Source of the DNA: Armatimonadota bacterium
GTDB lineage: Bacteria > Armatimonadota > UBA5829 > DTJY01
Direction: 5' to 3'
NCBI GenBank assembly: GCA_017993055.1
Contig: JAGONM010000028.1
Span: 1 to 47,247 of the forward strand
Length of the DNA: 47,247 nt
A program made the position numbers and the translations under genes. How positions within the stretch are numbered: the first letter of the stretch is position 1; every line of letters starts with the position of its first letter. Shown here one piece after another: positions 1 to 7,102 of the stretch. The notes beneath the pieces are model-generated. The model was not told the origin of the DNA and did not search any database. It was given only the letters and a program-made list of their open reading frames with translations.

Positions 1-29
1 ATACTTCTCTTAGGGTTATACTGCTCATC

Positions 30-92
30 GATGCTCCTCCGTTTCGCTCGCTTGATTCGTGACCAAATCAAGTCTACGAAACGGGGAGCATC
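30..92. repeat. Long imperfect inverted repeat (hairpin)
   Basis: Arms at 30-57 and 66-92 pair over about 27 bases with few mismatches, around an 8-base loop. Both arms carry GATGCTCC at the outer end and CTTGATT or its complement at the inner end. No T-run follows, so it is not a standard intrinsic terminator. It may be an attenuator-like structure, a small non-autonomous element or the terminator of a gene left of the window. I find no gene between 1 and 263. Confidence 0.6.
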
Positions 93-263
93 TTCGCAAA
101 TCTACACACTCAAAGCTTACGCCACTCGCAATAGATTCTCGCGTGCTGCCGCACCTCACCGCATTGACCGCGCCCTTACCCCGCGCTATACTTCATACGC
201 AGCCTGATCTGCCAGTTCTGGTTGCTTGGGCAGGTTGCTGATCTCGGGCGGATGGTATCACCG

Positions 264-902
264 ATGTCTCGAAAACACATCTCATACTTCAAAGTGCTGG
301 AAGCCCTCGATCTCCCCGGGTGTCCGATCTGCGGCCTCGTGAGTGAGAACCTTCAAAAGCGTATGGAGGCTCTGTTCTACGAACAGGTGAACGACCCCGG
401 CACGCGGCGAAGACTCGTTGACTCCCAAGGGTTCTGTGTCGCTCACAGCCGGGTTCTGCTCGAGCTGGGCAGTCCGCTCGGCGTAGCCATCATCTACCGG
501 GACATCATCGACTCCGTGTCTGACGATCTGAAGGCAGGCATCAGACTTCGGAGACCGGCGAAACACTCACAGTGCCCGGTTTGCTCATGGGAGGAGAATG
601 ACGAGCATCAGTACCTGTCGATCCTCGCCGAGCACTTCGCTGACGAGGAAATCCATTCTCGCGTCTCCGGTTGCCGAGACTTCTGCGTGCCGCACCTGCG
701 GAAGCTTCTTGGGCTCCTCCCTCCGGATCAGCAGTCCGACCTCCGGCAGATGATCCTGTCACACCTCTCCGCACTCAAGGACGAACTCACTGAGATCGTC
801 CGCAAGAGCGACTATCAGTGTGCCGAACCGTGGGGCCCCGAGGGCAATTCATGGATTCGCACCGTGCGAAAAATTAGCGGATGCGAGCCTGACACCCGTT
901 AG
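264..902 (+). CDS. DUF6062-type zinc-knuckle protein
   Basis: This 212-residue protein has two copies of a Cys/His pattern: CPIC (C20, C23) then GFCxxH (C58, H61), and CPVC (C104, C107) then DFCxxH (C141, H144). This duplicated arrangement is what I associate with DUF6062, a family without a known function. Each set could hold one metal ion, most likely zinc. There is no signal peptide or membrane segment, so it is probably cytoplasmic. I chose ATG 264 because a GGGCGGATGG stretch lies about 10 bases upstream; in-frame ATGs at 222 and 252 are alternatives. It converges on the hydrolase gene at 1134-2339. Coding is certain from composition and motif order; the function is unknown. Confidence 0.8.
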   Translation: MSRKHISYFKVLEALDLPGCPICGLVSENLQKRMEALFYEQVNDPGTRRRLVDSQGFCVAHSRVLLELGSPLGVAIIYRDIIDSVSDDLKAGIRLRRPAKHSQCPVCSWEENDEHQYLSILAEHFADEEIHSRVSGCRDFCVPHLRKLLGLLPPDQQSDLRQMILSHLSALKDELTEIVRKSDYQCAEPWGPEGNSWIRTVRKISGCEPDTR

Positions 903-1111
903 TGCGGCGCTCGGTCGGCGGGAAGGAGTCCGGCGGACTAGATTGTCCACATCACCTGCCACAGTGCGACTCTGCGAATATCCTCCCGCGTGCAGGTCAG
1001 GATTGTGATTCGGCACTGAGTGGGGGCCCATCTACGCACGTCCTCTCTCCGCTCCTCAGGATGGGCCGATGTTAGGCGTCGCTCGTGCGATTGGGAGCGT
1101 CATATCTCTAT

Positions 1112-1132
1112 GCCGACACACAACCAGTCGGC
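1112..1132 (-). terminator. Possible terminator hairpin after hydrolase gene
   Basis: GCCGAC (1112-1117) pairs with GTCGGC (1127-1132) around a 9-base loop, directly after the hydrolase stop codon on the minus strand. There is no clear T-run, so this is weak. Confidence 0.3.
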
Positions 1133-1133
1133 T

Positions 1134-2339
1134 TCAGTGCCTCACAATCTCGTGCTCGATGCTCACAGTCGCTCCCCGGTCGTCGGTTATCGTGAGGAAA
1201 TACATGATCGGTCGTGCGTCCGGAAGACGGGCGCTCACGGTAGAGCCATCGATCTTCGCGTCGGCGGAGGTCCACTTCCGCTCCCAGGACTTCGCGGTCA
1301 GGTCGGTCGTGTAGTGCAGGGATGCTCTCACGATCGGTCTTCGGGACGTGAATGTCCCGCTCACGTCGGAGCCGCGGCGTCTGCCGGCCCGCATCCCGGC
1401 GAGCGGCACCCCGCCTCTGAGGTTCTGGTCAACGAACAGGCCGATCTCCACGGGTGCCCAGCCGTCCTCGTGCGAATGCTTGAGATCCGTGGTGACGCGG
1501 ATGGTGCGGTTCTTCACGAGGCGATATGTCTTCTGATAGATGTCCAGCCAGTACGCGAAGTCGTTGGTCCCGTTGACAAACAGCACGGGCATCCCGGCCT
1601 GGCCCACGTACGCTGAAGGATCGAAGTTGGCGATCCAGAACTTCTTCTGATCGGTGGTCAGCTTCCCGGGCGTTCCAGGCGATGTGAACAGATCGCTCCA
1701 CGCGGATGACTGATGAATGAACCCGCAACCGTAGACGGGCACGGCCGCCTTCAGCCGCTGGTCCAGGCCGGCCACTATGCACGTCAGGAATCCTCCCCAG
1801 GAGATGCCCGTGATACCGATCCTGTTCGGGTCCACCTCGGGCAATGACGAGAGCAGCGACACGCCCCTGATCACTGAGGCCGCCGCATGGTATATCCAGG
1901 AATCCTTGGCTTCGTCCTCGAAGAAGACCGCCTCATCCGTCTGTTCGGGTCCGCCGTCGGGAAGGTGCTCCCCATCCGGCCCGTTTCCGCGGCAGTCCAT
2001 CGCGAGGGCAACGTATCCACGATCCGCCCACGTCTTCGCCCACTCGGCGAAGGCCTTGCCTCCCCCGCCGTGGACCAGCGCCATGGCGGGCGCGCGATCG
2101 TCTATCTTCTCGGGATAGGCGAGGTATGCGAAAACACGAGTCGGTTTGCCGTGGTAAGGTTCGCCCGTGTAGTAGATCGACGCCAGGTTGCCGTCGCGGT
2201 CGGCCGCGGTGAACTCAGGGGCCTTCTGCAGCGAGCCGAGATCCCAGGGCCCCGTGTTCGGCCTGAGCCGGGCGTCACACGCATCAGTGACAACCGCCAT
2301 AGCCGAAGCGCAACACAGGGCACAGGCAATGAGTCGCAT
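1134..2339 (-). CDS. Exported alpha/beta hydrolase (acetyl-esterase / dienelactone-hydrolase type)
   Basis: A serine hydrolase of 401 residues. The N-terminus (MRLIACALCCASAMA) looks like a secretion signal, so it should act outside the cytoplasm. The oxyanion region is LVHGGGGKA (about 88-96), the nucleophile elbow is GIS180WGG, and D260 (NGTND) and H290 (LKHSHEDGW) complete a plausible Ser-Asp-His triad. A beta-rich C-terminal domain of about 90 residues follows. The family includes acetylxylan esterases and peptidases, so deacylation of a polysaccharide fits the glycosidase-rich surroundings but is not shown. I start at 2339, where GGGAG precedes ATG by 8 bases; the frame stays open upstream to 2426 with an Arg-rich, unlikely leader. 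It is transcribed away from the aldolase operon. Confidence 0.85.
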   Translation of the reverse strand: MRLIACALCCASAMAVVTDACDARLRPNTGPWDLGSLQKAPEFTAADRDGNLASIYYTGEPYHGKPTRVFAYLAYPEKIDDRAPAMALVHGGGGKAFAEWAKTWADRGYVALAMDCRGNGPDGEHLPDGGPEQTDEAVFFEDEAKDSWIYHAAASVIRGVSLLSSLPEVDPNRIGITGISWGGFLTCIVAGLDQRLKAAVPVYGCGFIHQSSAWSDLFTSPGTPGKLTTDQKKFWIANFDPSAYVGQAGMPVLFVNGTNDFAYWLDIYQKTYRLVKNRTIRVTTDLKHSHEDGWAPVEIGLFVDQNLRGGVPLAGMRAGRRRGSDVSGTFTSRRPIVRASLHYTTDLTAKSWERKWTSADAKIDGSTVSARLPDARPIMYFLTITDDRGATVSIEHEIVRH

Positions 2340-2673
2340 GGTCCAACTCCCATTCGATGAATACCGTCGCCCGCGACGGCGTCTGACAGGACCGCCGACG
2401 CTCGGACTCACCACCTGATTGGGCAAGAAACCCTTGTTGTCCTTCCATGCACGGCACTCGCGAGAATCGTCTTAAGAGTATGACCTTCCCAAGCGCACCG
2501 TCGGCGCCGAGCGGCGGCCTACCGTGCTGAGCGTGCGGCAAGTCCGCGGAGATGGTCAGTATCGGATGCCGACGGTGGGTCAAGGCTGCACACTCATTGA
2601 CAAGAAACAGTCTTATGTTATACAGTAATGGCGGATGACTGCACCCAGGTAGAGCCGGAGCGGAGGAAGAGCC
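2340..2673. other. Gene-free divergent regulatory region
   Basis: These 334 bases separate the exported hydrolase (-) from the aldolase operon (+). They hold a sigma70-like promoter at 2597-2624 for the operon and a small palindrome, TCTTAAGA, near 2471-2478. The only longer ORF crossing this stretch begins at 2628 and runs into the aldolase gene in another frame; I regard it as a shadow. Confidence 0.7.
2597..2624 (+). promoter_or_regulatory. Sigma70-like promoter of the aldolase-transketolase operon, with operator-like sequence
   Basis: TTGACA (2597-2602) is a perfect -35 box and TATACA (2619-2624) a fair -10 box, 16 bases apart. The spacer and -10 carry AACAGTCTTAT followed by TTATACAGT (2606-2626), a loose inverted repeat that resembles the palindrome at 12644-12665. 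A repressor bound here would block RNA polymerase; the ROK protein at 7950-9140 is the natural candidate. Confidence 0.65.
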
Positions 2674-3528
2674 ATGAGATTCTGCAATACCGGAGCGCTG
2701 GTCGAGAAGGCTCGAGAGGGCGGATATGCCGTCCCGGCGTACAACTCGAACGGCGGGACGTACGACATCGCCAGAGCCGCGATCGAGGCGGCCGAGGAGT
2801 TGAAGTCGCCGCTGATTCTGCAGACCTACGAGCCGAATGCCGCATACCGCGGGTTCGAGTACTGCGCCCTCCAGGCGGCGCACCTGGCGGAATGTACAAC
2901 CGTACCCATCGCCCTGCATCTCGATCACGGGATGAGCCTGACCTCTGCGCTGCAGGCAATCTCAGCCGGATACAGCGGCGTCATGATAGACGGATCCCAC
3001 CTCCCGCTGGAGGAGAACATCCGAATCACGAAGCAGGTCATTGAGGTCGTCAGGCCGCTTGGCATCGCGGTCGAGGCGGAGATCGGCCACGTGGCGGGCG
3101 GGGTCCACTCCGGCGGCAGGGGCAGAGCCGGCTGCACCGATCCTGCTGAGGCCGTGTACTTCGTGGAGCAGACCGGCGTTGATATGCTGGCGATCGCGAA
3201 CGGGACCGTTCACGGGATCTTCGACCTCCAGGACGACCTCGACCTCGATCTCGTCCGTGATCTGAGGGCGAAGGTGCCCGTGCCGCTCGTTCAGCACGGG
3301 ACCTGCGGCATCCCGGACGAACTGCTTGCCAAGCTCGCGCAGGCGGGAATGGCGAAGATCAACTTCGGTGAGGGCTTCCGCTCGAACTACATCACGTATT
3401 TCAAAGAATACGCCGACACGCTCGATCACAAGGGCCATCCGTGGAAGATCATGCAGGCGGTCAAGGACCGGCTGAGAGAGGACATGAAGACGCTTATCCG
3501 TGCGCTGGGATCTGAGGGAAAAGCCTAA
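2674..3528 (+). CDS. Divergent class II (zinc) aldolase, GatY/KbaY/FbaA family
   Basis: This 284-residue TIM-barrel aldolase matches tagatose- and fructose-bisphosphate aldolases of class II in length and motif order. LDHG (83-86) gives the catalytic Asp84 and zinc ligand His85; His180 (NGTVHG) and His208 (QHGTCG) are the other zinc ligands. The region that holds the ketone phosphate in KbaY-type enzymes is altered: by eye, Ser211 is Cys, Thr233 of the NVAT motif is Glu (NFGE, 230-233), and the loop after His180 has Asp where Lys is usual. I infer that it does not use a normal phosphorylated donor. GGAGG at 2662-2666 supports this start. It is first in an operon with the dehydrogenase (26 bases on) and transketolase. 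Confidence 0.85.
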   Translation: MRFCNTGALVEKAREGGYAVPAYNSNGGTYDIARAAIEAAEELKSPLILQTYEPNAAYRGFEYCALQAAHLAECTTVPIALHLDHGMSLTSALQAISAGYSGVMIDGSHLPLEENIRITKQVIEVVRPLGIAVEAEIGHVAGGVHSGGRGRAGCTDPAEAVYFVEQTGVDMLAIANGTVHGIFDLQDDLDLDLVRDLRAKVPVPLVQHGTCGIPDELLAKLAQAGMAKINFGEGFRSNYITYFKEYADTLDHKGHPWKIMQAVKDRLREDMKTLIRALGSEGKA

Positions 3529-3529
3529 C

Positions 3530-3545
3530 CGCCAAGACGCCAAGG
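3530..3545 (+). repeat. 8-nt tandem repeat in spacer (CGCCAAGA x2)
   Basis: Two units, CGCCAAGA and CGCCAAGG, follow the aldolase stop codon. The second unit runs into AAGGAG, the ribosome-binding site of the next gene. Confidence 0.6.
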
Positions 3546-3554
3546 AGATTCCTA

Positions 3555-4664
3555 ATGTGGACCTACAAGCAGCCGACTGAGATACGATTCGGCACCGGGG
3601 AGCGGAAGGCGCTACCGGAAGTGGTCGCGCGGCTGGGCAAGCGTCCGATCGTCGTCACCGACACGGGCATCCGCGGGCTTCCGACGACAGCCGAGATCAT
3701 CGAGATGCTCGGCCCGGACACGCCGGTGTTCTCGGAAGTCGAGCCGAACCCGACGGTCTCCTCAGTAGACAGGCTCGCCGAGACGATCAACGCCCGTTCG
3801 TCCGACGTGGTGGTCGCGCTGGGAGGTGGAAGCGCCCTCGACTGCGCCAAGGCGGCGTGCTCGGTCGCGCTCCAGGGCGTACCGACGAGGAGGTATCACT
3901 CCGAGGGAGCGGTGTTCGACTCGCGCCGCCTGCCGTTGATCGCGATGCCGACAACCGCCGGGACCGGAAGCGAGGTCACGCCCGTATCGGTGCTGGACGA
4001 TCCGGAGAAGGGCGTCAAGGCGCCCGTGGTCCACGACAACTTCTACCCCAGCGTTGCGGTGGTCGACCCGGAGTTGACCCTGACCATGCCGGCTCACGTG
4101 ACCGCCGCCACGGGATTCGACGCGCTGTCCCACGCGATAGAGGGCTACTGGTCGAAGAACCACCAGCCGATCTGCGACCTGATGGCGCTGGAGGCCGCAG
4201 GCCTGTTCTTCAAGCACTTCCCGAACGTGCTGACGGATGGAAGCAACCTCGAGGCTCGCGAGGGAATGTCCAAGGTGGCCCTCCTGGCCGGTCTGGCATT
4301 CCAACTGCCCCGGACCGCGTCGGTGCATGCCTGCTCGTATCCGCTGTCGAGCGAGTACCACCTCCCGCACGGAGTCGCCTGCGCCATGACGCTCGACCAC
4401 TTCGTGCGGTTCAACGGCGACGCGATGGGCGAGCGGGGAGTCGCGCTGGCGCGTGCGGGTGGGTTCGCTGATATGCCGGCGCTCGCCGACGCGATCGCTG
4501 GCCTGAAGTCGCGGTCGGGGCTCGTCACGAATCTGAGCGAGGCAGGGGTCACCGAGGGCGAACTGGATGCGCTGGTGCAGGCAAGCTTCCATCCCATAAT
4601 GAACAACAATCCGAGGCGGGTCTGCGCTGAGGACCTGAGGCAGTTGTATGTGCAGATGCTGTGA
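3555..4664 (+). CDS. Iron-containing alcohol dehydrogenase
   Basis: A family III, metal-dependent alcohol dehydrogenase of 369 residues. The nucleotide-binding motif is GGGS (90-93) with GTGSE at 136-140. The four metal ligands expected for the family are present: Asp189 and His193 (GFDALSHAIEG), His258 (SVHAC) and His272 (LPHG). It should interconvert an aldehyde and an alcohol with NAD(P)H. Relatives include propanediol and butanol dehydrogenases and sulfoacetaldehyde reductases (SarD, SqwF). Beside a transketolase and a TauE-type exporter, reduction of a C2 or C3 aldehyde end product is a sensible job. Its stop codon is 11 bases before the transketolase start, indicating tight coupling. 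Confidence 0.9.
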   Translation: MWTYKQPTEIRFGTGERKALPEVVARLGKRPIVVTDTGIRGLPTTAEIIEMLGPDTPVFSEVEPNPTVSSVDRLAETINARSSDVVVALGGGSALDCAKAACSVALQGVPTRRYHSEGAVFDSRRLPLIAMPTTAGTGSEVTPVSVLDDPEKGVKAPVVHDNFYPSVAVVDPELTLTMPAHVTAATGFDALSHAIEGYWSKNHQPICDLMALEAAGLFFKHFPNVLTDGSNLEAREGMSKVALLAGLAFQLPRTASVHACSYPLSSEYHLPHGVACAMTLDHFVRFNGDAMGERGVALARAGGFADMPALADAIAGLKSRSGLVTNLSEAGVTEGELDALVQASFHPIMNNNPRRVCAEDLRQLYVQML

Positions 4665-4675
4665 GGAGACCGAAC

Positions 4676-5524
4676 ATGCAGGATAGCTTCGACCGTGAGC
4701 AGTTTGATCGGCTGGCCGGCGAGTTCCGATACGTCATCACGGACATGATCTGCCGTGCGGGATCGGGCCACCTCGGCGGCGCGCTCAGCCTCGTCGAAAT
4801 CATGATCTCGCTCTACTGGCGCGTGATGAACATCGAACCCGCGAACCCGAAGTGGGTGGACCGCGACCGACTCGTGCTCTCGAAAGGGCATGCGGGACCG
4901 GTGGCATATTGCTCGCTCGCCTACCGCGGCTTCTTCCCGAAGGAGATGTTGAAGACGCTCAACGAGGACGGCACTTCTCTCCCGAGCCACATGGACCGCC
5001 TGCGCACCCCCGGCGTCGATATGACCGCCGGATCGCTCGGCCAGGGGCTCTCGGCCGCATGCGGAATGGCACTCGCCGCACGGATGGACGGGCGGAAGCA
5101 CCACGTCTTCTGCATCATCGGCGACGGCGAGAGCAACGAGGGTCAGATATGGGAGGCCGCGATGTTCGGCGGTCACCACAAGCTCGACAACCTGATCGCG
5201 ATCTGCGACTACAACAAGCTGCAGATAGACGGCTTCACCGATGATATCCTGACGCTCGAACCGCTCGCGGACAAGTGGCGCGCGTTCAACTGGGAGGTCT
5301 TGGAGATGGACGGCCACGACTGGGACGACATATACACGACCATCAACCGCGCGAAGGCGACCGAGGGCAAGCCGGTTATGATCCTCGCCCACACGACAAA
5401 GGCGAAGGGCAACTGCGCGGTCGAGAACACGCCCGGGAGCCATAACATCAAAGTAGACGACCAAACGGCGTACGACAAGTACATGAATGCGCTCGACCTG
5501 ACGGAATACACGCTGCCGTACTGA
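4676..5524 (+). CDS. Transketolase, N-terminal (thiamine diphosphate-binding) subunit
   Basis: This 282-residue protein is the first half of a split transketolase. The thiamine diphosphate motif begins GDGESNEGQ at 149 and ends CDYNKLQ near 183; HLGG (32-35) and SKGH (69-72) are also typical. It pairs with the product of 5599-6531 to move a two-carbon ketol unit between sugars. GAGGAG at 4663-4668 places the start at ATG 4676 rather than at GTG 4661, which overlaps the upstream stop codon. Split transketolases occur both in central metabolism and in dedicated pathways (AptAB for apiose, SqwGH for sulfofructose); a place inside a sugar operon points to a dedicated role. Confidence 0.92.
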   Translation: MQDSFDREQFDRLAGEFRYVITDMICRAGSGHLGGALSLVEIMISLYWRVMNIEPANPKWVDRDRLVLSKGHAGPVAYCSLAYRGFFPKEMLKTLNEDGTSLPSHMDRLRTPGVDMTAGSLGQGLSAACGMALAARMDGRKHHVFCIIGDGESNEGQIWEAAMFGGHHKLDNLIAICDYNKLQIDGFTDDILTLEPLADKWRAFNWEVLEMDGHDWDDIYTTINRAKATEGKPVMILAHTTKAKGNCAVENTPGSHNIKVDDQTAYDKYMNALDLTEYTLPY

Positions 5525-5532
5525 CAGGACTG

Positions 5533-5582
5533 GGTGCTGGTTGTCGGCTGTTGGGGTTCCCTGGCGCCGAACACCCAACACC
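5533..5582 (+). repeat. Imperfect inverted repeat between the transketolase halves
   Basis: GGTGCTGGTTGTCGGC (5533-5548) pairs imperfectly with GCCGAACACCCAACACC (5566-5582). The hairpin fills most of the 74-base spacer and ends just before the AAGGGG ribosome-binding site of the second subunit. It could tune the subunit ratio, stabilise mRNA, or be a decayed repeat like those in other spacers here. Confidence 0.5.
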
Positions 5583-5598
5583 TCTAAGGGGTTAACAT

Positions 5599-6531
5599 AT
5601 GTCCGAAAACCTGCATGAACTCGAGATGCGCGCCGTGTACGCGCGGACGCTGATAGAGCTGGCGAACGAGAACCCGAACGTCGTCGTCATGGAAGCCGAC
5701 TTGAGCAAGGCGTCCGGCACCAACCCGGCGTTCGTCAACGCGCACCCGGACCGCTTTATCAACGCGGGCGTCGCCGAGGCCGACATGATCGGCATCGCGT
5801 CCGGGCTGGCGGTCGAGGGGAAGATTCCCTTCTGCGCGAGCTTCACCCCGTTCGCCACGCGGCGAGTCTACGACCAGGTCACGATCTCGGTCGCCTACGC
5901 CAACACCAACGTCAAGATAGTCGGCACGGCTCCCGGTATCACCGCCGGACCGAACGGCGGGACGCACATGTGCTTCCAGGACCTTGCGATCATGCGCGCG
6001 ATGCCGAACATGATCGTCCTCTCACCGGCCGACTGCTACGAACTCCGCGAGTGCCTCCTCTGGATGGCGGCGCACGAGGGGCCGGTATACATGCAGCTCA
6101 GCCGCATGAAGCAGCCGGCGGTCTTCGGTCCGAGCTACAGGTTCGATCCGAACAAGGCCGTCAACATCCACGAGGGCAAGGATGTCACGCTGGTGAGCAC
6201 CGGCTACATGACGCAGTTCGCGGTACGTGCGGCGGACGAACTGGCGTCTGAGGGAGTCTCAGTCGAACTGATCCATTATCCCAGCGTGAAGCCGTTCGAC
6301 GCGGCGACGCTGGTGCAGTCTGCGAAGAAGACCGGCAGGGTCGTGTCCGTCGAGAACCAGAGCATTATCGGCGGGCTCGGAGGCGCGGTCTGTGAAGTGC
6401 TGTCGGAGCAGCACCCCACCGCAGTCAAGCGGCTTGGCGTCCCCGACAAGTTCGGCGAGGTGGCCACTGAGCAGTACCTGTTCGACAAGCACGGGTTTGG
6501 ACCGGAACACATCAAGGCGGCGTGCAGATAG
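5599..6531 (+). CDS. Transketolase, C-terminal (pyrimidine-binding) subunit
   Basis: This 310-residue second half carries the catalytic Glu60 (GVAEADM) that activates thiamine diphosphate. His123 (GGTHM) matches the conserved His of the GxxGxTHQ region. Aligned by eye with E. coli transketolase, the phosphate-binding His461 is Ala111 and Asp469, which contacts the substrate hydroxyl, is Asn119. The residue after His123 is Met instead of Gln. Other split transketolases that I recall keep a His at the first position, so an altered substrate, perhaps without phosphate, is plausible. It follows its partner gene and precedes the isomerase in one operon. Confidence 0.9.
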   Translation: MSENLHELEMRAVYARTLIELANENPNVVVMEADLSKASGTNPAFVNAHPDRFINAGVAEADMIGIASGLAVEGKIPFCASFTPFATRRVYDQVTISVAYANTNVKIVGTAPGITAGPNGGTHMCFQDLAIMRAMPNMIVLSPADCYELRECLLWMAAHEGPVYMQLSRMKQPAVFGPSYRFDPNKAVNIHEGKDVTLVSTGYMTQFAVRAADELASEGVSVELIHYPSVKPFDAATLVQSAKKTGRVVSVENQSIIGGLGGAVCEVLSEQHPTAVKRLGVPDKFGEVATEQYLFDKHGFGPEHIKAACR

Positions 6532-6547
6532 ACTGTGGACTTCGGCC

Positions 6548-6583
6548 GTCTGACCTGTCTGACGGGTTCGACCTGTCCGACAT
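6548..6583 (+). repeat. 9-nt tandem repeat in spacer (GTCTGACCT-type, 4 units)
   Basis: Four 9-base units in register: GTCTGACCT, GTCTGACGG, GTTCGACCT, GTCCGACAT. They lie between the transketolase stop codon and the isomerase ribosome-binding site (GGAGG, 6588-6592). Copies of the same family are at 22904 and 23963. Confidence 0.75.
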
Positions 6584-6598
6584 CCCTGGAGGTAGACA

Positions 6599-7099
6599 GT
6601 GAGAATAGTCGTCGGCTCGGTAGTGAAGGGCTTTGCGCTCAAGAGTGCCGTTCGGGCGTATCTCGAGCAGAACGGCCACGAAGTGAACGACGTAGGATGC
6701 TACGACACGTCGGTATTCGCGAAGTTCCCCTCGATCGCCGAGCGGGCGGCGAAGATCCTTCGGGACGGCAAGGCCGACCTCGGCATTCTATGCTGCGGGA
6801 GCGGCACCGGGATGGCGCTCGCGGCCGGCAAGTTCAGCGGCATCTGTGCCGTGTCCTGCGAGTCGCCGCTGACGGCGGAGTTGGGGCGCAAGGTCAACGA
6901 CGCGAACGTGCTCTGCATGGGCGAAAGCATCGTGACCCCCGATGTCGCCTGCAAGATCGTCGAAGCATTCCTTGCCGCCCGGTTCCAGGACGCGCCGGCA
7001 GTCCCGGCGAAGGTCCGTGCATTCTGGGCTGAGGCCCGGGATGAGATCTCCTCCAAAGGCGTCGAGGCCCGCGACCGAGAGATCGAGACGATGGAGTAG
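6599..7099 (+). CDS. Divergent RpiB/LacAB-family sugar isomerase
   Basis: A 166-residue protein of the RpiB/LacA/LacB fold, starting at GTG with GGAGG 6 bases upstream. The family's active Cys is kept as Cys66 (CCGSGTGM), as is NDANVL (100-105). Compared by eye with E. coli RpiB, the Asp9-His10 pair is Val8-Val9 and the ring-opening His99 is Val99. Those residues bind the substrate and its phosphate, so ribose 5-phosphate is an unlikely substrate. SqwI, which isomerises sulfoerythrose after sulfo-transketolase action, belongs to this family. Here the gene directly follows the transketolase pair and the exporter starts 3 bases after its stop codon, so the three probably work together. Confidence 0.85.
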   Translation: MRIVVGSVVKGFALKSAVRAYLEQNGHEVNDVGCYDTSVFAKFPSIAERAAKILRDGKADLGILCCGSGTGMALAAGKFSGICAVSCESPLTAELGRKVNDANVLCMGESIVTPDVACKIVEAFLAARFQDAPAVPAKVRAFWAEARDEISSKGVEARDREIETME

Positions 7100-7102
7100 C
7101 AT

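Noticed and set aside
59-241. 60-residue ORF at the left edge
   Set aside because: It crosses the hairpin at 30-92 and has no domain, ribosome-binding site or coding character.
1025-1067. Inverted repeat GGCCCATC / GATGGGCC as a terminator
   Set aside because: The loop is 27 bases and no T-run follows; chance is a sufficient explanation.
6599-7099. Housekeeping ribose-5-phosphate isomerase B
   Set aside because: Key Asp, His and ring-opening His positions are Val, and the gene is inside a catabolic operon, so I did not assign rpiB.
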